64,000 nt of DNA. It comes from Robertkochia sediminum. GTDB taxonomy: Bacteria > Bacteroidota > Bacteroidia > Flavobacteriales > Flavobacteriaceae. The notes below the pieces were generated by a model. It ran no database searches. It worked only from the letters and a program-made list of their open reading frames with translations, and was not told the origin of the DNA. The translations under genes were made by a program, and so were the position numbers. This document shows, piece after piece, positions 1-8,124 of the stretch (its first letter is position 1; every line of letters begins with the position of its first letter). Location of the stretch: NCBI RefSeq assembly GCF_016786255.1, contig NZ_JADMKT010000078.1:202615-266614 (forward strand). The letters run 5' to 3'.

Positions 1-45
1 CAGGGAGTTGACAAAAACAAGATCGTAGTTCCTACCAACGGATAA
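1..45 (+). CDS. Small lipoprotein, array copy 1 (3' end only)
   Basis: The last 14 codons and stop of the repeated lipoprotein gene; the 5' part lies outside the window. The visible residues run from the Gln at position 40 of the full copies to the C-terminal PTNG. They are base-for-base identical to the same stretch of the next two copies. The function is unknown. Confidence 0.8.
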   Translation, partial: QGVDKNKIVVPTNG

Positions 46-96
46 TCAAGACAACAATAACTAACATATACCTTTCTACATTTTAAAAGCACCATC

Positions 97-258
97 ATGA
101 ACACCCTTAAAAGAACCTTCGCTTTCCTTTTCGCCACTGCCATCCTCGGACTTTCTGCCACTTCTTGCTCAAAAGCTTCTGTAGCCGATGAAGACGCACT
201 TTACAAAACACACCAGGGAGTTGACAAAAACAAGATCGTAGTTCCTACCAACGGATAA
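97..258 (+). CDS. Small lipoprotein, array copy 2 (53 aa, hypothetical)
   Basis: A 53-residue protein starting MNTLKRTFAF, with a typical SPII signal peptide: basic N-terminus, hydrophobic residues 8-20 and lipobox SATSC, giving a lipidated Cys24. The predicted mature chain is 30 residues, with an acidic patch (DEDALY, 31-36) and a basic end (DKNKIVVPTNG). Processing would make it a very small membrane-anchored lipopeptide, most likely periplasmic or surface-exposed. I recognise no family. It differs from copy 4 at four codons, all synonymous, which argues that the protein is expressed and under purifying selection or is kept uniform by gene conversion. Confidence 0.8.
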   Translation: MNTLKRTFAFLFATAILGLSATSCSKASVADEDALYKTHQGVDKNKIVVPTNG

Positions 259-309
259 TCAAGACAACAATAACTAACATATACCTTTCAACATTTTAAA
301 AGCACCATT

Positions 310-471
310 ATGAATACCCTTAAAAGAACCTTCGCTTTTTTATTTGCCACTGTCATCCTTGCACTTTCTGCTACCTCTTGCTCAAAAGCTTCTGTAGCCG
401 ATGAAGATGCCCTTTACGAAACACATCAGGGAGTTGACAAAAACAAGATCGTAGTTCCTACCAACGGATAA
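310..471 (+). CDS. Small lipoprotein, array copy 3 (53 aa, hypothetical)
   Basis: This is the most divergent complete copy. Against copy 2 it has ten synonymous codon changes and three replacements: A15V and G18A in the signal peptide and K37E in the mature part. The lipobox Cys24 and the C-terminal DKNKIVVPTNG are unchanged. From the Gln40 codon to the stop the DNA is identical to copy 2, so changes are confined to the 5' three quarters. Function unknown. Confidence 0.8.
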   Translation: MNTLKRTFAFLFATVILALSATSCSKASVADEDALYETHQGVDKNKIVVPTNG

Positions 472-522
472 TCAAGACAACAATAACTAACACATACCTT
501 TCTACATTTTAAAAGCACCATC

Positions 523-684
523 ATGAATACCCTTAAAAGAACCTTCGCCTTCCTTTTCGCCACTGCCATCCTCGGACTTTCTGCCACTTCTTGCTCCAAA
601 GCTTCTGTAGCCGATGAAGACGCACTTTACAAAACACACCAGGGAGTTGACAAAAACAAGATCGTAGTTCCTACCAACGGTTAA
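523..684 (+). CDS. Small lipoprotein, array copy 4 (53 aa, last copy)
   Basis: The last copy of the array encodes exactly the same protein as copy 2, although four codons differ silently (Asn2, Ala9, Ser25, Gly53). It has the same SPII signal and Cys24. The downstream DNA shows no similarity to the spacers, so this copy forms the right border. No clear intrinsic terminator follows. Confidence 0.8.
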   Translation: MNTLKRTFAFLFATAILGLSATSCSKASVADEDALYKTHQGVDKNKIVVPTNG

Positions 685-1086
685 ATTATATTTCTACAGC
701 AAAAAAAGCAACTATATTAAAAGCCTTCCTTTTTACAGTACATATTCCTCCAACTAAAAGAATAGCCTTTTTTTGACAACTCACAGTCAATTAAACATCA
801 AAATAAAATATCATCTAAACACTCTTTAGTATTCAAAACTAAAAACGTAAACTCCACATTTACTTGGTTAATAAAAAAATTAAGCTATCTCACAACCTGC
901 AGGCATATTGAAACCTTAAAAACATATCGGTATCATACTGTTTAACTTACCCCTTCAGTTTTCAAAAAATGACCCTCTCAAATCTAGGTCCTTTGGAAAG
1001 GATAATTTATCCGGAGTCACTTTAAAACACAATGACATTAAGAGAAACCTTTATTTTTATATTTTAGCACAAAGTCCCAAAAGCGA
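685..1086. other. 402-bp AT-rich intergenic region
   Basis: No gene, RNA or convincing terminator was recognised here. There is a short hairpin-like GGATA-ATT-TATCC at about 999-1011. The only open frames are very short, for example an 18-codon frame from 969, and are not supported. It separates the lipoprotein array from the next gene and probably holds that gene's promoter, but no good TAnnTTTG element was found. Confidence 0.6.
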
Positions 1087-1629
1087 ATGAGCTCAAAAAA
1101 CACTACATCCAGAAAAGAAAAAAAATCACTTATTATAGGGTCGGTGGTCGCTGTATTTATTGCAATCTCACCCTATATTTTCTACCTCTACGAAAGCTTC
1201 CCAAAAGGAGTATATTCAACCGAAATACTTGGTATTAACATCCAAAGTCGATTCGAGATAGATCTGAATACCCAAGCTTGGCTATTTTTCAGTAAATTCG
1301 TCCCGCTCTACCTGTTTATTTTATGGTTCTTCACCTGTAAACACTGGTGGTATCATGTGCTATTGATACCAATAGCCATGTATGTTTTTCAAACCTTCAG
1401 TGCGATAAACGATAATATTCAATATACCGATGAATTCGAGATCTTCCTCTTGATCCCTATCATGATGATCGTGATCCCCATGGTCTACCTGATCAGGATC
1501 AAATTATTCGATCGTTTCGTATACGGTATCGATCTACGAAAGATCGACGAAGAGCTGGAAAAATATGACGCCCTGGAGCAAGAACTGGAAAGAGAGGTTC
1601 AATTCTACGATTACAAAAAGAATACTTAA
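1087..1629 (+). CDS. Hypothetical four-helix membrane protein (180 aa)
   Basis: Family not recognised. The protein starts with a basic tail (residues 1-13). It then shows four hydrophobic segments at about 14-35, 64-83, 87-104 and 118-137, so it is an inner-membrane protein. The last 35 residues are highly charged and could form a short coiled coil (EELEKYDALEQELEREV). It lies 25 bp upstream of the alanine dehydrogenase-like gene on the same strand, so the two are probably cotranscribed. No catalytic motif is visible. Confidence 0.75.
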   Translation: MSSKNTTSRKEKKSLIIGSVVAVFIAISPYIFYLYESFPKGVYSTEILGINIQSRFEIDLNTQAWLFFSKFVPLYLFILWFFTCKHWWYHVLLIPIAMYVFQTFSAINDNIQYTDEFEIFLLIPIMMIVIPMVYLIRIKLFDRFVYGIDLRKIDEELEKYDALEQELEREVQFYDYKKNT

Positions 1630-1654
1630 CTTTAGGGAGAACAATTAACCGGCC

Positions 1655-2854
1655 ATGTCTTTTCCAAAATCGCCTTTTAGTAAACATGAGCTCATTCCGC
1701 AGGAAGAAACCCTGGAAGTTGTCAAGACCAAAGGAGAGCTGTTTATTGGGATCCCCAAAGAAAGCTCTTATCAGGAACGCAGAGTTTGTCTAACCCCTGA
1801 TGCTGTAAACGCCCTTACCGCTCATGGTCACCGTGTGATCATAGAATCGAATGCAGGGGAAGGCGCTAACTACAGCGACCGAGAATACAGCGAGGCCGGA
1901 GCAGAAGTCACTTCAGACACCCAAAAGGTATTCTCCTGCCCTATCCTGCTCAAAGTAGAGCCGCCCTCCATAAGTGAACTGGAAATGATCAATCCGCAAA
2001 CGATCATCATCTCCGCACTTCAAATAAAGACCCAAAGCAAGAAATATTTTGAAACCCTGGCCAAGAAACGCATTACAGCCCTGGCCTTTGAGTTCATTAA
2101 AGATGAAATGGGTAATTACCCGGCAGTTCGCGCCCTAAGTGAGATCGCCGGAACTGCATCGGTGCTTATCGCCGCAGAGTTGCTAACCAATATGAATTGC
2201 GGTAACGGACTCATGTTCGGAAACATTACCGGAGTTCCTCCTGTTAATGTCGTGATCCTTGGTGCCGGAACTGTAGGCGAGTTTGCCGCTCGTTCGGCTA
2301 TAGGCCTGGGAGCCGACGTCAAAGTGTTCGACAACTCCATCACCCGGTTGAGAGGAATGCAAAACAACCTGAACCGGATCCTGTATACCTCTACCCTGCA
2401 ACCCAAGAACCTTTTGAAAGCCCTAAAACGGTGCGATGTACTCATTGGAGCCGTAAGAGGCGTAGATAGAGCCCCCATTGTAGTTTCTGAAACCATGGTC
2501 GAAAACATGAAGAATGGTGCCGTACTTATCGATGTGAGTATCGATATGGGAGGATGCATCGAGACCTCTGAAGTCACAACGCACGATGCTCCAACTTTTG
2601 TCAAGCACGGAGTAACGCATTATTGCGTTCCCAACATTCCTTCCCGATACGCACGAAGCGCTTCGGTTTCTATTAGCAATATCTTCACGCCCTACCTCCT
2701 GAAGATCGGAGAAGATGGCGGACTCGAACAATCGCTAAGATTTGATAAAGGATTGAGAAATGGTTTGTATTTTTACCACGGAATTCTTACCAGTAAAGCC
2801 GTTGCCGACTGGTTTGACCTTTCGTATCGAGATATAAACCTTTTGATCTTTTAA
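1655..2854 (+). CDS. Alanine dehydrogenase-like NAD(P)-dependent enzyme
   Basis: A 399-residue member of the alanine dehydrogenase/transhydrogenase N-terminal family. Alanine dehydrogenases interconvert L-alanine and pyruvate plus ammonia with NAD. The Rossmann motif GAGTVG is at 203-208. The substrate-side Arg (ERRV, 41-44), the Lys in LLKVEPP (K100) and the DMGGC loop are present. The position of the catalytic His of characterised enzymes (M. tuberculosis H96, in FLHLA) reads ALQIK with Gln123. The chain has about 27 extra N-terminal residues compared with the usual 370-residue enzymes. The ATG lies 25 bp after the membrane protein gene. The family call is firm; the exact substrate is less certain because of the His-to-Gln change. 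Confidence 0.85.
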   Translation: MSFPKSPFSKHELIPQEETLEVVKTKGELFIGIPKESSYQERRVCLTPDAVNALTAHGHRVIIESNAGEGANYSDREYSEAGAEVTSDTQKVFSCPILLKVEPPSISELEMINPQTIIISALQIKTQSKKYFETLAKKRITALAFEFIKDEMGNYPAVRALSEIAGTASVLIAAELLTNMNCGNGLMFGNITGVPPVNVVILGAGTVGEFAARSAIGLGADVKVFDNSITRLRGMQNNLNRILYTSTLQPKNLLKALKRCDVLIGAVRGVDRAPIVVSETMVENMKNGAVLIDVSIDMGGCIETSEVTTHDAPTFVKHGVTHYCVPNIPSRYARSASVSISNIFTPYLLKIGEDGGLEQSLRFDKGLRNGLYFYHGILTSKAVADWFDLSYRDINLLIF

Positions 2855-2860
2855 CACTAC

Positions 2861-3238
2861 ATGTCGCTTTTAAAAAAAATCGGATACTTCCTTATCGGAC
2901 TTTCACTCGGGATGATCATTCTCACTTTTATCCTAAAAGGTAAGAACACTGAAATTTGCTACTTCCCCAATTGTCGCGTTCTTAAGGATATACGCTCCAA
3001 AGACCTCAGTTATAGCCCTGAGGTACAATCCCTCCTCGACGATCAGGTACTCAAAACAGAAGACATCGCATTGCTGCTTCAGGATGGAGATATTGACTTC
3101 CGTAAAAGCAACACCAAGGATACTTCCTGCAAGACCTATTACATTGAAGGTGATATTAACGAAAAAGCCACCGCAATAGAAGTAAAGAATTGCGATGGCT
3201 ATGCTGAAGTTATTTCTGTAAAGACGCTTAACGATTAA
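2861..3238 (+). CDS. DUF4258-like membrane-anchored protein (125 aa)
   Basis: It begins 6 bp after the alanine dehydrogenase-like gene and is surely in the same transcript. One N-terminal hydrophobic segment (residues about 7-25) anchors a small soluble domain. That domain resembles DUF4258: a short helical region (SPEVQSLLDDQVLKTEDIALLL), then beta strands ending IEVKNCDGYAEVISVKTL. Four Cys residues (two in CYFPNC, one in TSCKTYY, one in NCDGY) could form disulfides if the domain is periplasmic. Its 3' end overlaps the 3' end of the convergent proline dehydrogenase gene by 11 bp. No activity is known to me. Confidence 0.7.
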   Translation: MSLLKKIGYFLIGLSLGMIILTFILKGKNTEICYFPNCRVLKDIRSKDLSYSPEVQSLLDDQVLKTEDIALLLQDGDIDFRKSNTKDTSCKTYYIEGDINEKATAIEVKNCDGYAEVISVKTLND

Positions 3239-4400
3239 GTTTTCTTCGTCGGCGCTCTTCGGTTAACAGACTTAATTCTCTGGTGGTTTGCCCGGCAACG
3301 GAAGTGTTCTCTTCTGCCCTTCTTATCAGGTAAGGCATCACATCCTTGACCGGACCGAACGGAAGGTACTTCGCTACATTGTAGCCATCATGCGCCAGGT
3401 TAAAACTAATGTGATCACTCATTCCGTAAAGCTGACCAAAGTAAATCCGACCATCATTCTTGTCGAGACCTTTTTCATGCATTAATTGCATCATGAGGTA
3501 CGAGCTCTCTTCATTATGCGTCCCTAAAAAGATCGACATCTCATCAAGATGCTCCATCATGTAGCGGGTGGTCGCATTGAAATTATCGTCGGTTTCCTTT
3601 TTAGAAGCACATATCGGACTCGGATAATCATATTGCTTGGCGCGGAGATTCTCCTTTTCCATATAAGCACCACGCACCAGTTTCATTCCGATACGGAAAT
3701 TATCCTTACGGGCTTTTTCGTGCAGTTGCTTCAGGTAATCCAAACGATCCCAACGATACAGCTGCAGCGTGTTATACACAACAACACGTTCCTTGTTATA
3801 CTTGCGCATCATTTCTTCACAGAGCTCATCGGCTGCATCCTGCATCCAACTTTCTTCAGAATCGATAAGCAAAGAAACTTCGAGCTCACTGGCCTTTTTG
3901 CAGATCACCTCATAGCGTTTGTGAATGCGATCCCACTCCTGTTCTTCTTCCTTAGACAATTGCTCGCCGGAGCTTACCTTTTTATAAAGGTCCAGTCTCC
4001 CCACGGCGGTAGGCTTAAATACAGCAAAAGGAATCGCTTCTTTTTCTTTGACAAATTCCAGGATCTTAAGACATCTGGCCACTACCTCGTCAAACTGCTT
4101 GTCGATCTCCTTACCTTCTACCGAATAATCGAGTACTGCGCTTACTCCCACATCGTACATCTTATCGATAACAGGCATACAATCCAACTCGCTGACTCCC
4201 CCACAAAAATGATCAAAGACCGTAGCCCTGATCAAACCTTCAACAGGAAGATGCGCTTTGATGGCAAAATTAGTTACGGCGGTACCCATACGTACCAGGG
4301 GCTCGTTCGCGATCATGCGAAACAGAAAATAGGCCCTTTCAAGTTCAGAATCGCTCTTCAATTGAAAAGCGACCTGGGTGTTGTTAAAAATTTTTTCCAT
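3228..4400 (-). CDS. Proline dehydrogenase (monofunctional, FAD)
   Basis: A 390-residue flavoenzyme of the PRODH barrel family that oxidises proline to pyrroline-5-carboxylate and passes electrons to quinone. It lacks the P5C dehydrogenase half of PutA. Diagnostic segments are MKLVRGAYMEKE, FGTHNEES and YFGQLYGMSD, and the substrate-binding C-terminal RRAEENTSV, whose paired Arg residues bind the proline carboxylate. The start shown gives MEKIFNNTQVAFQLKSDSEL, matching flavobacterial homologues as I remember them. A consensus promoter lies just upstream at 4421-4453. It is divergent from aroB and convergent with the DUF4258-like gene. Confidence 0.92.
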   Translation of the reverse strand: MEKIFNNTQVAFQLKSDSELERAYFLFRMIANEPLVRMGTAVTNFAIKAHLPVEGLIRATVFDHFCGGVSELDCMPVIDKMYDVGVSAVLDYSVEGKEIDKQFDEVVARCLKILEFVKEKEAIPFAVFKPTAVGRLDLYKKVSSGEQLSKEEEQEWDRIHKRYEVICKKASELEVSLLIDSEESWMQDAADELCEEMMRKYNKERVVVYNTLQLYRWDRLDYLKQLHEKARKDNFRIGMKLVRGAYMEKENLRAKQYDYPSPICASKKETDDNFNATTRYMMEHLDEMSIFLGTHNEESSYLMMQLMHEKGLDKNDGRIYFGQLYGMSDHISFNLAHDGYNVAKYLPFGPVKDVMPYLIRRAEENTSVAGQTTRELSLLTEERRRRKLNR

Positions 4401-4420
4401 TACCCACTTTCAATATATCG

Positions 4421-4453
4421 CAAATATAGGAAGTCATTATTGTATTTTTTCAA
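4421..4453 (-). promoter_or_regulatory. Bacteroidetes-type promoter of proline dehydrogenase
   Basis: Read on the minus strand, TTG (4453-4451) is followed after 22 bases by TATATTTG (4428-4421). This fits the Bacteroidetes sigma-ABfr consensus TTG-N(17-23)-TAnnTTTG. The distance from the -7 element to the ATG at 4400 is about 20 bases, so the leader would be very short. Confidence 0.6.
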
Positions 4454-4496
4454 ACAAAATCTTCTTAATTTGCCCATTGTTAATAATATTTTTAAC

Positions 4497-5567
4497 ATGC
4501 AGCATACAACACCAGCATACCACCGCGCACCGGTCTATTTTACTGACGCTTACGAGCAATTGGAAGCCTATATTCAAAGCACATCACCCTCGTCTGTTTT
4601 TATACTGGTAGATGACCAAACGCATCAGTTTTGTTTGTCGCTGTTCTTATCTAAGCTCACTAAATTATACGAGACCGAGATCATCGAGATCCCTTCCGGA
4701 GAAGAGAACAAACATATAGAAACCTGTACCGGGGTGTGGCAGGCCTTATCAGAGCTGGGCTGCGACCGACGATCGCTCCTGATCAACCTGGGAGGTGGGG
4801 TGCTTACCGATATGGGTGGTTTTATTGCCGGAACCTTCATGAGAGGGATCTCCTTTATTAATATTCCCACTACCCTCCTGTCTATGGTCGATGCCTCTGT
4901 AGGAGGTAAGACCGGCGTCGATCTGGGCGTCTTGAAAAACCAGGTAGGATTGATCCTCGAACCGGAAATGGTGCTCATAGATCCCGAATACCTCAATACT
5001 CTGGATCCAAGACAATTGCGTAGCGGATTGGCAGAAATGCTTAAACACGGACTTATCCAGGATCCTGAATACTGGGAAGAGCTGAAAAACATGTCGGGTC
5101 TAACCGCCGATGACCTTGGGCGCCTTATCGCCCATTCGGTAACCATCAAAAGCGATGTCGTTGAAAAAGACCCCAAAGAAAGCGGGTGGAGAAAGATCCT
5201 GAATTTCGGACACACCCTTGGACATGCCATTGAATCCTACTTCCTGAAGCACGAAGAAAGAGAATCGCTCCTTCACGGGGAAGCCATCGCTGCCGGCATG
5301 ATCATGGAAGCCTATCTGTCTCATAAGGTGTGTGGACTCCCCCTGGAGACCGCTCAGGAGATCAAAGAAACCTTTATACACTTCTTCGGTAAAGTAGAGA
5401 TTTCTGATAGTGAAATGAAAGAAATACTACCTCTGCTCAAATTCGATAAGAAAAATGCCTCAGGTGCTGTAAACTTCGTTTTACTTGAGGATATAGGGAA
5501 ACCCATACCCGATAAAAAAGCAGGCAATGACTTGATTTTCAATTCTTTGGAGTTCTATAATAATTAA
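4497..5567 (+). CDS. aroB: 3-dehydroquinate synthase
   Basis: This enzyme converts DAHP to 3-dehydroquinate, the second step of the shikimate pathway, using NAD and a divalent metal. The 356-residue chain has the NAD-binding EIPSGEENK and GGGVLTDMGGF, the IPTTLLSMVDASVGGKTGVD segment, and the metal ligands in LNFGHTLGHAIE and HGEAIAAGM. The reading frame stays open about 950 bases upstream, antisense to proline dehydrogenase, but homology begins at this ATG (MQHTTPAYHRAPVYF). The upstream frame is an artefact. A weak TTG-N22-TTAATTTG element precedes it. Confidence 0.95.
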   Translation: MQHTTPAYHRAPVYFTDAYEQLEAYIQSTSPSSVFILVDDQTHQFCLSLFLSKLTKLYETEIIEIPSGEENKHIETCTGVWQALSELGCDRRSLLINLGGGVLTDMGGFIAGTFMRGISFINIPTTLLSMVDASVGGKTGVDLGVLKNQVGLILEPEMVLIDPEYLNTLDPRQLRSGLAEMLKHGLIQDPEYWEELKNMSGLTADDLGRLIAHSVTIKSDVVEKDPKESGWRKILNFGHTLGHAIESYFLKHEERESLLHGEAIAAGMIMEAYLSHKVCGLPLETAQEIKETFIHFFGKVEISDSEMKEILPLLKFDKKNASGAVNFVLLEDIGKPIPDKKAGNDLIFNSLEFYNN

Positions 5568-5699
5568 CATTTTTATTTGAAGGAATTCAAAAAATACTTA
5601 TCCTTGTAAGGAATATTTTATCGTTTAGTGAAACAAGAGAAAAGCATTTGCTTTTTGGATCTGTCGTTCCGGGATGGTCCGGCATTTCATTTTCGTTTC

Positions 5700-5717
5700 C
5701 GGTTTACACATAAACCG
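5700..5717. promoter_or_regulatory. Inverted repeat upstream of speA, possible operator
   Basis: CGGTTTA-CACA-TAAACCG is a perfect 7-4-7 inverted repeat in the 282-bp gap between aroB and the arginine decarboxylase gene, about 135 bases before the speA start. It could be a regulator-binding site or a leader hairpin. It is not followed by a T-run, so it is not a standard terminator. Nothing else in this gap was recognised. Confidence 0.3.
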
Positions 5718-5849
5718 TTGATATTTTTTACTGTTACCGCCTCTCACTTCCCTGCTTACACCTGTTTGCGAATCTGACCCCATACCCATACCTCAGGAAT
5801 TATGGAGCGAATTATCGCATTTATTAACTACTAGCACAGTTTTGCAGGA

Positions 5850-7247
5850 ATGAAAACCAAATACATTGATCTTATTGACCAAACCTACTACTTTCCGCAG
5901 GAAGAGTTCACCCTTGAGAATAACAACCTTAAATTTCATGGAGTAGACCTTATGGAGCTTATCGAACAGTATGGCGCTCCCCTGAAATTCACCTATCTCC
6001 CCAAAATATCAGACAATATCAAACGGGCTAAATACTGGTTTGGAGAAGCTTTTAAAAAGCGAGGATACAAAGGGAAATACCACTATTGCTATTGTACAAA
6101 AAGCTCTCATTTTAAACACGTATTACACGAAGCGCTTAAGAATGACATTCATATTGAAACCTCTTCGGCCTTTGACATAGATATCGTAAACAACCTGATA
6201 CGAAAGGGCAAGCTCTCCAAAGATAATTACGTGATCTGCAACGGATTTAAACGGGATAAATACATTCAGAATATCGCCGACCTGATCAACAGTTCACATA
6301 AGAAATGCATCCCGGTGATCGATAACTACGAAGAGCTGAATCTTTTGAATGAAGCCATTAACGAGCCTTTTGATATCGGGATTCGAATAGCCTCAGAAGA
6401 AGAGCCTAAGTTCGAGTTTTACACCAGCAGGCTGGGCATCGGATATCGCAATATCGTGCCTTTTTACAATAAGGAAGTGAAGGGTAACGAAAAGGTAACC
6501 CTTAAAATGCTTCACTTTTTCATCAATACCGGGATTAGAGATACTGCCTATTACTGGAACGAACTCTTGAAATGTCTAAAGGTATACATCGACCTTAAAA
6601 AGGTTTGCCCCACACTCGATTCGCTGAATATTGGCGGAGGCTTCCCTATTAAGAACTCCCTGGCATTTGAATACGATTACGAATATATGATCGATGAGAT
6701 CGTGAATCAGATACAGAACGCCTGTAATGAAGCCGGAGTTGACGTACCTGATATCTTCACCGAATTCGGAAGCTTTACTGTAGGCGAGAGTGGCGGAGCG
6801 ATCTATGAAGTGCTCTATCAAAAACAACAGAACGACAGGGAAAAATGGAATATGATCAACTCTTCTTTCATCACCACCCTGCCTGATAGCTGGGCTATAA
6901 GCAAACGCTTTCTCATGCTGGCCGTAAATCGCTGGAACGAGGAGTACGAGCGGGTGTTATTAGGCGGACTCACCTGCGACAGTGACGATTATTACAATTC
7001 TGAACAAAATATGAATGCCATTTACCTCCCCAAGTACAATAAGCATAAACCCCAGTATATTGGATTTTTCAATACCGGAGCCTACCAGGAAACCATTGGT
7101 GGTTTCGGCGGATTAAAACACTGCCTGATCCCCGCGCCAAAGCACATCCTGATCGACAGGGACCCGGAGGGCAATATAGAAACCCGATTATTCTCAGAAC
7201 AACAAACTGCAACCGACTTCTTAAAAATTCTAGGATACGATGAGTAA
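5850..7247 (+). CDS. speA: Arginine decarboxylase (PLP, fold type III, short form)
   Basis: It decarboxylates L-arginine to agmatine, the first step of this polyamine operon. The 465-residue protein has the alanine-racemase-like barrel fold. PLP would bind Lys84 in YCTKSSHF, the phosphate is held by GGGFP, and CDSDDYY supplies the second-subunit substrate loop. It is much shorter than E. coli SpeA (about 630 residues) and matches the short Bacteroidetes form. Its stop lies 8 bp inside the next gene, so translation is probably coupled. The best alternative is a diaminopimelate/ornithine-type decarboxylase, but the agmatinase neighbour favours arginine. Confidence 0.88.
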   Translation: MKTKYIDLIDQTYYFPQEEFTLENNNLKFHGVDLMELIEQYGAPLKFTYLPKISDNIKRAKYWFGEAFKKRGYKGKYHYCYCTKSSHFKHVLHEALKNDIHIETSSAFDIDIVNNLIRKGKLSKDNYVICNGFKRDKYIQNIADLINSSHKKCIPVIDNYEELNLLNEAINEPFDIGIRIASEEEPKFEFYTSRLGIGYRNIVPFYNKEVKGNEKVTLKMLHFFINTGIRDTAYYWNELLKCLKVYIDLKKVCPTLDSLNIGGGFPIKNSLAFEYDYEYMIDEIVNQIQNACNEAGVDVPDIFTEFGSFTVGESGGAIYEVLYQKQQNDREKWNMINSSFITTLPDSWAISKRFLMLAVNRWNEEYERVLLGGLTCDSDDYYNSEQNMNAIYLPKYNKHKPQYIGFFNTGAYQETIGGFGGLKHCLIPAPKHILIDRDPEGNIETRLFSEQQTATDFLKILGYDE

Positions 7248-8124
7248 AAAAAATTATGCCGGTATTCCCGACAAATACGGTCGACTGGACGATGCCCAGG
7301 TGGTATTGATCCCTGTGCCTTATGACGGGACCTCGACCTGGCAAAAAGGCGCCGACAAAGGGCCACAGGCTTTTTTACACGCTTCAGAAAACATGGAGCT
7401 CTACGACATTGAAACCCGGACAGAACCCTACAGAAAGGGGATATACCTCGCACCCCCGGTAAGCGAGAACAGTTCTCCGGAAAAGATGGTCGAGGCCGTA
7501 CACAAAACCGCAAAGAACTACATTAACCAGGATAAGTTCGTTACGCTTTTCGGCGGAGAACACTCCATCTCCATTGGCTCTATAAGAGCGTTTAATGAAG
7601 CCTTTAACGACCTAACCGTATTGCAGATCGACGCTCATGCCGACCTGAGAGAAAGCTACGAAGGAAGTCGCTGCAATCACGCATGCGCAGTGCATGAGGC
7701 CAGCAAGAACAACAAACTCATACAAGTGGGTATACGTAGTATGGATATCAGTGAACTGGAACATATGACCGAGGAGCAGGTGTATTTTGCCCACGATATG
7801 GTAAACGACGACGACTGGATGAGCGATTCCATAAGTCAGATGACCGAAAACGTATTCATTACCATCGACCTGGATGCCTTCGATCCTTCTATACTCCCTT
7901 CGACAGGGACCCCGGAGCCCGGCGGACTATTGTGGTACGAAATGACCGACTACCTGAAACAGGTATTCAAAAAGAAGAATGTGGTCGGATTCGATATCGT
8001 GGAACTTTGCCCTGATCCACAGGAAAAATCATCCGACTTCCTGGCTGCCAAGCTCTACTACAAAATGCTGGCCTATAAATTCAAGTATTCCAACACTAAA
8101 AACGACGAAGACGATGAAGACTAA
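7240..8124 (+). CDS. speB: Agmatinase (ureohydrolase)
   Basis: It hydrolyses agmatine to putrescine and urea with a dinuclear manganese centre. The ligand motifs of the arginase/agmatinase superfamily are intact: GGEHS (His108), DAHADLR (Asp131, His133, Asp135) and DLDAFDPS (Asp210, Asp212). The 294-residue length is normal. It overlaps speA by 8 bp and the next gene by 11 bp. The C-terminus ends in an acidic tail (KNDEDDED), whose codons carry the start of the downstream gene. Confidence 0.92.
   Translation: MSKKNYAGIPDKYGRLDDAQVVLIPVPYDGTSTWQKGADKGPQAFLHASENMELYDIETRTEPYRKGIYLAPPVSENSSPEKMVEAVHKTAKNYINQDKFVTLFGGEHSISIGSIRAFNEAFNDLTVLQIDAHADLRESYEGSRCNHACAVHEASKNNKLIQVGIRSMDISELEHMTEEQVYFAHDMVNDDDWMSDSISQMTENVFITIDLDAFDPSILPSTGTPEPGGLLWYEMTDYLKQVFKKKNVVGFDIVELCPDPQEKSSDFLAAKLYYKMLAYKFKYSNTKNDEDDED

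Larger units (their letters stand above)
1..684 (+). repeat. Tandem array of 213-bp units, each with a small lipoprotein gene
   Basis: The same 213-bp unit is repeated head to tail. Stop codons fall at 43-45, 256-258, 469-471 and 682-684, exactly 213 bases apart. A unit is a 51-bp spacer plus a 54-codon gene. Three full copies and the 3' end of a fourth are visible, so the array continues left of the window. Spacers differ from one another by only one to three bases. Similarity ends directly after the last stop codon at 684, which is the right edge of the array. No transposase or other mobility gene lies on the visible side. Confidence 0.95.

Noticed and set aside
1-684. CRISPR array
   Set aside because: The 213-bp units are near-identical along their full length and contain whole genes; there are no short repeats with variable spacers and no cas genes.
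3549-4496. Long open frame joined to aroB, antisense to proline dehydrogenase
   Set aside because: The stretch is the reverse complement of a well-conserved gene and carries no family similarity; aroB homology begins at the ATG at 4497.
7979-8113. Upstream extension of the DHS homologue
   Set aside because: It lies within speB in another frame and is not conserved; the ATG at 8114 is the natural start.
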